Shown one piece after another: positions 8,958-17,036 of a DNA stretch of 64,000 bases (position 1 is the first letter of the stretch; each line of letters begins with the position of its first letter). A program made the translations under genes and the position numbers. The notes under the pieces are model-generated. The model was not told the origin of the DNA and made no database searches. It saw only the letters and a list, made by a program, of their open reading frames with translations. Origin of the DNA: Chryseobacterium sp. Bi04 (GTDB lineage: Bacteria; Bacteroidota; Bacteroidia; Flavobacteriales; Weeksellaceae). Where the stretch lies: assembly GCF_918698085.1 (NCBI RefSeq), contig NZ_CAKKLP010000001.1, positions 186,001 through 250,000 of the forward strand, read 5' to 3'.

Positions 8958-11144
8958 TTAGTTTTTACTTCTAAAATCTTTTATTTCCTTGATTTTAGAT
9001 TCAAAATATTCTTTTTTATCAGGATTTTTCTTGATTAATATTTCGAATGCTTTTATTGCTTTAGTATATAGCTTCTGTTCAAAATAAAGGTTAGCCAATG
9101 TTTCTGTCATCAAATGGGAGATATCGTCATTTTTCTCTTTAACAACATAAGAACTTTCTTCTTTTAACTGACTGATCTTAGGGTTATTTTCAATAAAGTT
9201 ATCAATAACTTTTATCTTCTTTTCAGGCTTTTCTTTTTCAGCCTCTTCCGGTCTGTCGATTTTCAGCCAGCTCTGCCATGTATTGATAAAACCAGGAACA
9301 TTGCTGTCTACAACAGGCTGAACTGTTTTTTGTAACGGAACTTCCTGCATTGTTTCTTCTTTCATTGAATCTTCATTAGCTTCTTTCTTTCCTTCTGCAA
9401 CTCTCAGGCTCGAAATATCCGTTCCAAAGAATGATACATTCATCACCGGAGCTTCTTCTTTTGCCCCTTTTTGAGCATTTTCCTGAGTATGTTCAGATTC
9501 ATTTTCCGGCAGTTCAGGAACTTCTTCTACAATCTGTACTTCTTCTGCAGCAGACTCTTCTATTATATTTTCAGGCTCTTCAGCGGCTGTGATATTCTCC
9601 TTTTTCACTTCCATTTCTGTAGGAATTTCAGGAGTTTCACCCTGTAAGAACACTTCTATTTCAGGTTCAGAAACTTTTGCAGGTTTAGTGAGTAAGGAAT
9701 CCGGCATATTGGTTTCAAGACTCATTGGCTTCCATGCAGACCGGATTTCAGGAGTTTTCTTTTCTTCCTGTGTAACTTCTATATGAGGTTCTTCTACCGG
9801 TTCAGGAGTTTCTTGTTTTTCTTCTCCTGAAGCTGACAGTACTTCCTCATCTTTGGCAGGTTCTTCTTCTTTCTCCGTAGACCAGAAATGGAAATTTTGA
9901 GTTTCTGCAAAGCTTATTTCATGATCAGCAACTACTTCCGGCTCTTCTTTTTCCTCTTGTGAAGCAGATTTAGCTTCTTTCATTCTTTTCTCAACCTCTT
10001 CAATCAGACGTCTCATTTCGTCTTCATGCTTGTTTACATTAGGTTGGGAAATTGCTGTGTTTTCTTTTATTTCTTCTTCATTTATCTGAATTTTGACATC
10101 CGGCATAAATGAATCTGTTCCATGGAAACTAATTTCAGCCTCAGGTTCATCAGAAATCCCTTCATTATTAGAAACCGCATTATTATTTTCTTCTACATTT
10201 TCTTGTTCCTCTTCATGCTCCTGAATAATCTCTTCTTCAACGGTAACTCCCGGCAATATAGTTTCTACTTCATGGAAGCTTACTTCCTCTTCTTTCTGAA
10301 CTTCTTCCTCTTCAGGTTCTGAAGAAATTTCATCTTCAGTAATAATGGTTTCCGGTGTGAAATTTTCTCCTACATTTTCTTCACCCTCTTCATGCTCCTG
10401 AACAGTCTCTTCTTCAACGGTAATTTCCGGCAATATAGCTTCTACTTCATGGAAGCTTACTTCCTCTTCTTTCTGAACTTCTTCTTCGGGTTCTGAAGAA
10501 ATCTCATCTTCAGTAATAATGGTTTCCGGCGTGAAATTTTCTCCTACATTTTCTTCTTTTTCTTCCTCTTTTATATCTTCTGCCACAGTTTGAGATACGG
10601 GCTTCTGAGTAACCAGCGTACCTGACTCTAATGTAGATTCAAGATCAATCTTTTCAGTATATACTTCATCAAGAAAGTTTTCTTCTCCTTCAAAAAGAAT
10701 TCTGTTACGTTCACCGTTAACATAAATAGGCTCAACTCCTTGCGAGGTCTGCAACATACACGAAATGCCTTCTTCCTGCTCCACTTCTTTTTCAGAAGAC
10801 GGCTCTCTTTTGATAGGAAAGATTTTTTCCTTATTAAAAGAATACCGGGCTGGTTTCTGAGCGTTTTCAGAAGTCTGCTTTTCTTCTGTAATTCCAGGTT
10901 TAGGGCTTTGCTGAATCACTCCATTGATCAGCTGATAAAGAATTTTTTTATCTGTAGTATAAGCCGCCGTTATGGAAAGTTCCCTCTGATAACTTTCTTT
11001 ATCATAGAGATGTACCCCATATAAGTGGAGTGCCCTAATATTTTGAATATAGGGAAAAGCGTGAATCTCTTCTTTCAAAAGATGAAGATCTTCTGACTGA
11101 ATATTTTTCGGATTTTTTATTAATTCTAAAACTCTTGGATTCAT
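8958..11144 (-). CDS. Acidic, repeat-rich protein with C-terminal TPR hairpin
   Basis: A 728-residue protein with no signal peptide. Residues 1-80 form a conserved helical N-terminus (MNPRVLELIKNPKNIQSEDL). Residues about 115-610 are very rich in Glu and look disordered. Within this lie tandem repeats of 58-59 residues and five copies of a short motif: EVSFHEVE (229), EVSFHEVE (288), EISFHGTD (337), EISFAETQ (409), NVSFFGTD (569). Residues about 617-632 (PGFINTWQSWLKIDRP) look conserved, and 675-728 form a TPR-like hairpin. It starts one base after lptE ends, so they are cotranscribed. I do not recognise a function; a scaffold displaying the SF motif to a partner is an inference. Confidence 0.85.
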   Translation of the reverse strand: MNPRVLELIKNPKNIQSEDLHLLKEEIHAFPYIQNIRALHLYGVHLYDKESYQRELSITAAYTTDKKILYQLINGVIQQSPKPGITEEKQTSENAQKPARYSFNKEKIFPIKREPSSEKEVEQEEGISCMLQTSQGVEPIYVNGERNRILFEGEENFLDEVYTEKIDLESTLESGTLVTQKPVSQTVAEDIKEEEKEENVGENFTPETIITEDEISSEPEEEVQKEEEVSFHEVEAILPEITVEEETVQEHEEGEENVGENFTPETIITEDEISSEPEEEEVQKEEEVSFHEVETILPGVTVEEEIIQEHEEEQENVEENNNAVSNNEGISDEPEAEISFHGTDSFMPDVKIQINEEEIKENTAISQPNVNKHEDEMRRLIEEVEKRMKEAKSASQEEKEEPEVVADHEISFAETQNFHFWSTEKEEEPAKDEEVLSASGEEKQETPEPVEEPHIEVTQEEKKTPEIRSAWKPMSLETNMPDSLLTKPAKVSEPEIEVFLQGETPEIPTEMEVKKENITAAEEPENIIEESAAEEVQIVEEVPELPENESEHTQENAQKGAKEEAPVMNVSFFGTDISSLRVAEGKKEANEDSMKEETMQEVPLQKTVQPVVDSNVPGFINTWQSWLKIDRPEEAEKEKPEKKIKVIDNFIENNPKISQLKEESSYVVKEKNDDISHLMTETLANLYFEQKLYTKAIKAFEILIKKNPDKKEYFESKIKEIKDFRSKN
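10083..10556 (-). repeat. Tandem in-frame repeat, 174-177 bp period
   Basis: Two near-identical units (residues about 197-254 and 255-313) and a third diverged one (about 314-354) encode NVGENFTPETIITEDEISSE, an acidic spacer and SFHEVE. The first two units are nearly identical at DNA level too, pointing to a recent duplication. Confidence 0.85.
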
Positions 11145-11145
11145 C

Positions 11146-11697
11146 TTACCAATTCGCTACAATGTCGTTAAATATCTTATTAATTATTCTTTCTGTAACA
11201 ATTTTCACCTGAGAAGCTTCGATCTCACTCTGTGATAAATTGCTGTTAAAAGCAGCTTCATCCGTATAGGTTCTGTCAAAACTGGAATCAGGGTGTACTT
11301 TATTTTCATAATGTACTTTCACTGTTATTACAAGTCTGTTTTGAGCCTGCTGTATCACTCCACCAGAAGGATTTGTCTGGGTATTGGAACTGATGGTAGT
11401 AGGAGAAATGCTGTAATCTGAAATTTCTCCTTCTATCAGAATATCAGGATTTTCTTTAGTCCCTTTCAATGTTGTTCTCTGCAGAAATCTGTTTTGAATA
11501 TCAGTAGAAAACTGTTGGGATAATGTAGGATTTACAAGTGCCGCATTATTGGGAAACTCATTGATCTGAACTGTCTTTTCATCTGTCAGGGATGACCCTG
11601 TAAAGCTGTAACATGAGTTTAGAACTCCCAGCAAAACGAAAAGTACCCCAACTAATATTGGTCTCTTCAGACTAATATTTTTAATCTTAATATTCAT
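11146..11697 (-). CDS. lptE: LPS assembly lipoprotein LptE
   Basis: A 183-residue lipoprotein that plugs the LptD barrel during LPS insertion. After a 28-residue leader a lipobox (VLNSC) precedes the mature Cys. The stretch CYSFTGSSL, a Val/Gln/Ile/Asn early strand and the late VTERIINKIFNDIVANW match Bacteroidota LptE. Placement downstream of a sigma-54 activator and upstream of a TPR protein is the usual flavobacterial order. Confidence 0.88.
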   Translation of the reverse strand: MNIKIKNISLKRPILVGVLFVLLGVLNSCYSFTGSSLTDEKTVQINEFPNNAALVNPTLSQQFSTDIQNRFLQRTTLKGTKENPDILIEGEISDYSISPTTISSNTQTNPSGGVIQQAQNRLVITVKVHYENKVHPDSSFDRTYTDEAAFNSNLSQSEIEASQVKIVTERIINKIFNDIVANW

Positions 11698-11738
11698 TTT
11701 TTATTTTATTTCATAGAATCCAATTCCTTTATGCAGGA

Positions 11739-13028
11739 TTAGTCTTCCAGATTATACTGTTTTATTTTTCTATACAAAGTTCTCTGTGAAATCCCCAATT
11801 CATCTGCCGCTCTGTTTCTGCGTCCCTTATGCTTCTCCAAAGCCTTGACAATCAAATCCTTTTCATTGTTTTGAAGGGAAAGGGATTCCGGCTTATTTTC
11901 CTCCACCTCAATGTCTTCAATATCTTCATAGCTGTCATCCTGCGACGATATAATCGTTGGGTTCTGAACAGCCTGAGTATCGTTATTATTTTCAAAATAC
12001 AATAAAGACCCCTGAGTTACCTGTGACTGGCTTTCCGGAGTATAAATCCTGTTGATCAGATTTTTCTCCTGATTACTCAAGTCAGCCGTCCCTCTGTTCT
12101 TTATCAATTCCGAAGTTAGGGATTTTAAATCATTGATATCATTCCGCATATCAAAGAGAATTTTGTACATAATTTCCCTCTCACTTCCAAAGTCATTTTG
12201 CTTGGGTGTATTCTGATTATTGACCACCATTGGAAGATGGGTTTCCATTGGGATATATTCTGCAAGCTTCTCTGCAGTGATACTTCTATTTCTTTCCACC
12301 ACAGTCATCTGCTCAACCAGATTTCTTAACTGGCGGATATTTCCCGGGAAAGCATAGTTTTCAATATAATGAACAGCACTGGGTTCCAATTCAAGTTCAG
12401 GCATTCTGTACTTCTCTGCAAAATCTATTGCAAACTTCCTGAATAACAAATGAATATCTCCTTTCCGTTCTCTTAAAGGAGGCATATCTATCTGAACGGT
12501 ATTCAGACGGTAATATAAATCCTCACGAAATCTTCCGTCATGAATAGCCTTCATCATATTAACGTTAGTAGCCGCTACAATCCTTACGTTGGTCTTCTGA
12601 ACCTGTGAAGAACCTACTTTCATAAACTCACCGCTTTCCAGTACCCTTAAAAGGCGAACTTGGGTTTGCAGCGGAAGCTCTCCCACCTCATCCAAAAATA
12701 TTGTACCGCCGTCGGCTACTTCAAAATATCCTTTTCTGGTGGCTGTAGCCCCTGTAAAAGCACCTTTTTCGTGTCCGAATAATTCAGAGTCTATAGTTCC
12801 TTCAGGAATAGCTCCACAGTTAACTACAATATAAGGCTGATGTTTTCGCCTGGATTCTGAATGGATGATTTTTGGAATAAATTCTTTTCCTACCCCACTT
12901 TCTCCAATCACCAAAACGGAAATATCCGTAGGTGCTACCTGGATAGACTTTTCTAAAGCCCGGTTAAGTGCCGGAAAATTTCCGATAATTCCAAAGCGGT
13001 TTTTTATGTTTTGTAACTCGTTGCTCAT
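11739..13028 (-). CDS. Sigma-54-dependent transcriptional activator (no receiver domain)
   Basis: A 429-residue enhancer-binding protein with an AAA+ domain from about residue 15: Walker A GESGVGKE (42-49), GAFTGA sigma-54 contact loop (89-94) and Walker B GGTIFLDEVGEL (107-118). A linker rich in Asn/Gln/Glu follows, then a C-terminal Fis-type helix-turn-helix (RNRAADELGISQRTLYRKI). It lacks an N-terminal REC or GAF domain, so activity is probably set by expression or a partner. It lies just upstream of lptE and may form one envelope-linked operon with it. Confidence 0.93.
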   Translation of the reverse strand: MSNELQNIKNRFGIIGNFPALNRALEKSIQVAPTDISVLVIGESGVGKEFIPKIIHSESRRKHQPYIVVNCGAIPEGTIDSELFGHEKGAFTGATATRKGYFEVADGGTIFLDEVGELPLQTQVRLLRVLESGEFMKVGSSQVQKTNVRIVAATNVNMMKAIHDGRFREDLYYRLNTVQIDMPPLRERKGDIHLLFRKFAIDFAEKYRMPELELEPSAVHYIENYAFPGNIRQLRNLVEQMTVVERNRSITAEKLAEYIPMETHLPMVVNNQNTPKQNDFGSEREIMYKILFDMRNDINDLKSLTSELIKNRGTADLSNQEKNLINRIYTPESQSQVTQGSLLYFENNNDTQAVQNPTIISSQDDSYEDIEDIEVEENKPESLSLQNNEKDLIVKALEKHKGRRNRAADELGISQRTLYRKIKQYNLED

Positions 13029-13060
13029 AAGTAAATGTTTGATTATTGATTTAATGTTAT

Positions 13061-13858
13061 CTACAGCTCTTCAATCTGCTTTCTGTAGACTTTGTTAAAA
13101 TGATGGGTATAGACATCTTTCATAGTCTTTCCTTCATCATACGTTTGCAATGCCAACGTTTTTAAATCCAAATAATCTTTGTTTCTTATTTTCGAAACTT
13201 TACTTTTAAAGTATATATTCTCTGCAAAGTCGTATTCTTTGCTTTGTTTTTCAAAATTTTCCAGGGCTTTATCATGCTTCCCCAGTTCAAAATAGATTAC
13301 ACCCAGCTGGTAATGGTCAAACATTCCCTTTACATACCCTCTGGTGGCCAGCTGTCTTTCAATAATTCCGGCAGCCTTCTCTTTCTGTCCTAAAGCACTG
13401 TAAGACATAGCCTTTACTATGCTCAGATTATAATCTCCGTTTAGAGATCTTCCCAAATCTTCAGGATAATAATTTTTTAGTGTTTCTAAATCCAGAATAG
13501 CACCACTATAGTCTCTTAAAAACTGAAATTTGCACCAGCCTCTGTATCCTAAATGCATTTTAGGATCTAAAGCAACCGCCTTATCAATTAATACCTTCCA
13601 CGTTACAAAATCTCCATTTTTTAGATAAGGAACGGCCTTCTCCATATAGGCATTGGCAAAATCCGGACACAACTCAATCGCTTTATCAAAGCCTTCCTGA
13701 GATGCTCTGTACCCTTGAAAATCGGAAGCCAGATTGTATAACTCACAAGCTTTTTTACAGTCCTCTCCCTCTATTGCATTACAGTTAACCTGTGCAATAG
13801 TATTGGTATACACTATAAGTAATAAAAAGCTAAGGTAATACCTCTGAAACTTTTCCAT
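13061..13858 (-). CDS. Secreted TPR protein
   Basis: About 265 residues. A signal peptide ends near TIAQ, then a Cys-rich start (NCNAIEGEDCKKAC) and three to five TPR-like units such as AYMEKAVPYLKNGDF and LGVIYFELGKHDKALENFEKQ. The ATG at 13858 is preferred to a TTG six bases upstream. It overlaps the end of the upstream lipoprotein gene by 29 bases. TPR units suggest protein binding in the periplasm. It sits between miaB and the sigma-54 gene, which are usually adjacent in flavobacteria. Confidence 0.82.
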   Translation of the reverse strand: MEKFQRYYLSFLLLIVYTNTIAQVNCNAIEGEDCKKACELYNLASDFQGYRASQEGFDKAIELCPDFANAYMEKAVPYLKNGDFVTWKVLIDKAVALDPKMHLGYRGWCKFQFLRDYSGAILDLETLKNYYPEDLGRSLNGDYNLSIVKAMSYSALGQKEKAAGIIERQLATRGYVKGMFDHYQLGVIYFELGKHDKALENFEKQSKEYDFAENIYFKSKVSKIRNKDYLDLKTLALQTYDEGKTMKDVYTHHFNKVYRKQIEEL

Positions 13859-14348
13859 TTTCAATTTTATAGGTTAAATACTGATAATAGTCTACTTTAG
13901 AACCATTGATTTCCTTTGGAATCCATCCATCTAATGATTGGGTAAACTGTAACAGCTTATTTTCCAATTTTATATCCAGAACTGTATCTTTCAGATCCGG
14001 GCTCATATGCTGCAGCCTGAACAGCCCTGTGTTTCCTTCACAATTTACTAAAAATCTGACGGTAATAAAACCGTTACTCTTATTTTCAGAATAAATATTT
14101 TCTTTTTTCAGTTTTTCTACAATGGCCATCTTTTCTCCTTTGTAATCAAAGCCTTTTGCGCCGTGGTAATACTGAAAACTGAAAGGTTTATCTTTTCCTG
14201 TTCCGCATTTCTTAAGATCTGCGGCATCTAATTTCCTGTCATATTCAATATCTCCAACCGTATTGGGGTATTTACTCACCTTTTTCTCTGCCTGACACGA
14301 TATCAGAATACAGGAAAACAAGGCTAGAAAACAGATTGCTTTTACCAA
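13830..14348 (-). CDS. Lipoprotein with TonB C-terminal-like domain
   Basis: A 172-residue lipoprotein with lipobox LISC at about residues 15-18. The second half (GFITVRFLVNCEGNTGLFRL, then LLQFTQSLDGWIPKEINGSK) follows the strand-helix-strand pattern of TonB C-terminal domains. The start is apparently TTG at 14348. The miaB stop lies in the same frame nine bases upstream and no ATG precedes the signal sequence. Too short to span the envelope as a true TonB, it is more likely a sensor or adaptor. It overlaps the next gene by 29 bases. Confidence 0.78.
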   Translation of the reverse strand: MVKAICFLALFSCILISCQAEKKVSKYPNTVGDIEYDRKLDAADLKKCGTGKDKPFSFQYYHGAKGFDYKGEKMAIVEKLKKENIYSENKSNGFITVRFLVNCEGNTGLFRLQHMSPDLKDTVLDIKLENKLLQFTQSLDGWIPKEINGSKVDYYQYLTYKIENGKVSEVLP

Positions 14349-14357
14349 AACTTCAAA

Positions 14358-15794
14358 TTATTCAGCAATTCTCCCTAAAAGTGTGCCTTGCGTATTATCA
14401 TACACAAAAACGTCCACAATGTCTCCTATTTTCTGTCCTTCAAGCTTATCGAAGACACAAACGGCATTCTGAGAGTTTCTGCCCTTCCATTGGTTTTTAT
14501 TTTTCCTGGAAATTCCTTCAATTAAAATCTGATGTACTTTTCCAACATAAGAGATCATTCTTTTTCTGGAAAGCTCTCCCTGAAGTGCAATAACCTCAGC
14601 CAAACGTCTTTGTTTCACATCAGCCGGAATATTGTCTTCCATCTTCTTGTGAGCAGGGGTTCCCGGTCTTTCTGAATACGCAAACATATAGCCGTAGTCA
14701 TACTCTACTTCTTTCATCAGGCTTAAAGTATCCTGATGATCTTCTTCAGTCTCATCACAAAATCCAACGATCATATCCTGTGAAAATGAAACATCAGGAA
14801 CAATTTCTTTAGCCTTTCTGATCAGCTCCAAATACTCCTCACGGGTATGCTGTCTGTTCATGGCCTTAAGCATATTGTTACTTCCGCTCTGTACCGGAAG
14901 GTGTACATATCTACAGATATTATCATGTTTAGCCATCATGTGGAATACATCCAAACTCATATCCTGAGGATTTGAAGTAGAGAATCTGATTCTCATTTCA
15001 GGCACCGCTTTCGCCACCAAATCAAGTAACTGTCCAAAATTAATAGCTGTTGCTTTCTGCATCTCAGAAGCTTTAGCAAAATCTTTTTTAGGACCTCCTC
15101 CATACCATAGATAGGAGTCTACATTTTGACCCAGAAGGGTAATTTCTTTATAACCACTATTGCTAAGTTCTTTACATTCTTCAATAATAGAGTGTGGATC
15201 ACGGCTTCTTTCTCGTCCTCTTGTGAACGGAACTACACAGAATGTACACATATTATCACAACCTCTGGTAATTGTTACATAAGCGGTTACACCATTACCA
15301 CCCAAACGGACAGGATTAATATCAGCATAGGTTTCTTCCTTGGAAAGTATAACATTGATGGCATCTCTTCCATCATCTGTTTCTTTCAAAAGATTGGGAA
15401 GATCTCTGTAAGCATCAGGTCCCACAACAAGATCAACCAGTTGTTCTTCTTCCAAAAATTTGGTTTTTAACCTTTCAGCCATACATCCGAGAACTCCTAC
15501 CGTCATATTGGGTTTTTCCTTCTTAAGATTTTTGAACTGAGAGAGACGCATTCTTACAGTCTGTTCTGCTTTTTCACGGATAGAACATGTATTCAGAAGA
15601 ATAAGATCCGCTTCTTCCACCTTCATTGTTGTATTGTATCCCTGCTCATTAAGAATAGAAGCAACAATCTCAGAATCAGAAAAATTCATCTGACACCCGT
15701 AGCTTTCTAAAAATAATTTTTTAGAATTTTCAGGTTTTTCAGCCACTGCAAAAGCTTCCCCTTGCTTTGTTTCGTCTATATATTTTTCTTGCAC
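14358..15794 (-). CDS. miaB: tRNA-2-methylthio-N6-dimethylallyladenosine synthase MiaB
   Basis: A 478-residue radical SAM methylthiotransferase that converts i6A37 to ms2i6A37 in tRNA. The N-terminal UPF0004 domain supplies three cluster cysteines (SYGCQMNFSDSE, LLNTCSIREKA, VGVLGCMAER). The radical SAM motif RGCDNMCTFCVVPFTRGRE lies mid-protein, and a TRAM RNA-binding domain ends the protein. Its product is the substrate of MiaE, also in this window (38126). Confidence 0.97.
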   Translation of the reverse strand: MQEKYIDETKQGEAFAVAEKPENSKKLFLESYGCQMNFSDSEIVASILNEQGYNTTMKVEEADLILLNTCSIREKAEQTVRMRLSQFKNLKKEKPNMTVGVLGCMAERLKTKFLEEEQLVDLVVGPDAYRDLPNLLKETDDGRDAINVILSKEETYADINPVRLGGNGVTAYVTITRGCDNMCTFCVVPFTRGRERSRDPHSIIEECKELSNSGYKEITLLGQNVDSYLWYGGGPKKDFAKASEMQKATAINFGQLLDLVAKAVPEMRIRFSTSNPQDMSLDVFHMMAKHDNICRYVHLPVQSGSNNMLKAMNRQHTREEYLELIRKAKEIVPDVSFSQDMIVGFCDETEEDHQDTLSLMKEVEYDYGYMFAYSERPGTPAHKKMEDNIPADVKQRRLAEVIALQGELSRKRMISYVGKVHQILIEGISRKNKNQWKGRNSQNAVCVFDKLEGQKIGDIVDVFVYDNTQGTLLGRIAE

Positions 15795-16021
15795 AATAAT
15801 CAGTTTAAGGTTCGGAATTTAAATTTCAAGGCACACGTCCTGAAAACTTAAATCACAAACAGATAAGTTTGCAAAGATACAAAATATTGTGACAGAATGT
15901 CAGGAGATTCTACTGAAGTATTATAGCTTTTTAAAACTTAGATTTAAGAAATAAAATCACCATCAAATTATTAAATTTCAAGCATTTAATCCTTTTTTAA
16001 AATCTACCAAGAAATAATTTT

Positions 16022-16434
16022 CTAATCTCCATGGTCAAAATGATCTGAAGTAAAGTTGATTTTAATTATTTTTTTAGAAATCACCGGTATTCCATCTTTA
16101 ATGGCCGGCTTCCATTTCTTTTTTACTCTTTTGATGGCAAACTGCATATCGTCAATAAACATTTCGCTATTTTTTACTTTGGGCAAAACATCAAGATTTT
16201 CAACCTTCCCATTCGTATTCACATCAAAAACAAAAAACGAATTGTCCATTTACGGCACTTCTTTAAATCGATATAAGCATGAATCATTTTTAAAAACTCC
16301 TGAGTAAAAGCAGCATCTCCGCCGGGAAATTTAGCATTCTGCGAACTGGTTACCCTTTCATTCTGTGGTCTTGATTCTTGAGAATACCCCAAAAAGCTGA
16401 AAAGAAGGAACAGGATTATAATATATTTTTTCAT
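16022..16434 (-). pseudogene. TonB C-terminal-like secreted protein, broken by two frameshifts
   Basis: The first part, from the ATG at 16434, reads a signal peptide then AKFPGGDAAFTQEFLKMIH and YIDLK before leaving frame. The last part (DVNTNGKVENLDVLPKVKNS and onward) is in another frame. Between them the third frame reads SAVNGQFVF, which aligns without gaps to TLTGDFTF of the intact neighbour at 16437. Restoring one protein needs removal of one A near 16259-16265 and one T from the T6 run at 16232-16237 (minus-strand bases). It is either a decaying gene or a sequencing error in homopolymers. It lies two bases after its paralogue. Confidence 0.72.
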
Positions 16435-16436
16435 AT

Positions 16437-16916
16437 TTATAGGTCTACAGATAAAGAAGTCAAGCTCATTCTTAGTTTCATTTCAGATTTTACAGGCTGA
16501 CCATTGCAGGTGGCAGGTACCCAGTTTTTCTTTATCCTTCTCACCACATACTGCATATCATCAAAGAAAACTTCGCTATGAAGCACTTTAGGAGAACCCA
16601 CAATGTCAGTCACTTTTCCTTTTTCATCAATCGTTAATGTAAATGTAAAGTCTCCTGTCAGGGTATAGAAATCCGAATTCAGATAGGTATACATATATTT
16701 TCTCAGGATCTCTTTGTATGCAGCCGCTCCTCCTTCATAAGCAGCAGGTTTAAAATCATTGCATTTAACGGCAACCTGCATAAAAGGCTCTCTAATATCT
16801 ATTTTTAAAATATTTTTATTGTTCTCCGTGATAAAAGAATCGTCTCTGTCTTCAAGGTCCTGGGCAAATGAAAAATTTGCAGCACAAAGAGCCAGAAGTA
16901 AAAATATCGTTTTCAT
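16437..16916 (-). CDS. Secreted protein with TonB C-terminal-like domain
   Basis: A 159-residue protein with a signal peptide ending SFAQ. The C-terminal 90 residues show a TonB-CTD-like pattern: YEGGAAAYKEILRKYMYTYL, FTFTLTIDEKGKV, a Val/Phe/Asp core and VRRIKKNWVPATCNGQPVK. There is no proline-rich linker and no retained transmembrane anchor, so it is not a classical TonB. It is paralogous to the broken gene just downstream and related to the lipoprotein at 13830. Function unknown. Confidence 0.78.
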   Translation of the reverse strand: MKTIFLLLALCAANFSFAQDLEDRDDSFITENNKNILKIDIREPFMQVAVKCNDFKPAAYEGGAAAYKEILRKYMYTYLNSDFYTLTGDFTFTLTIDEKGKVTDIVGSPKVLHSEVFFDDMQYVVRRIKKNWVPATCNGQPVKSEMKLRMSLTSLSVDL

Positions 16917-16972
16917 AGTTTATATGTATAATAATAAACAAAGGTAAATATTTACCTTCCTTATAAAAAAGA

Positions 16973-17001
16973 AAAACTTCACACAATCAGTGTGAAGTTT
17001 T
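16973..17001 (-). terminator. Terminator of poxB
   Basis: A perfect 12-bp stem (AAAACTTCACAC with GTGTGAAGTTTT) around a 5-base loop is followed on the minus strand by a T-rich tract, 36 bases after the poxB stop. Confidence 0.85.
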
Positions 17002-17036
17002 ACGTTGAGTTTAAGGAATCACCATGCAATTTCAGC

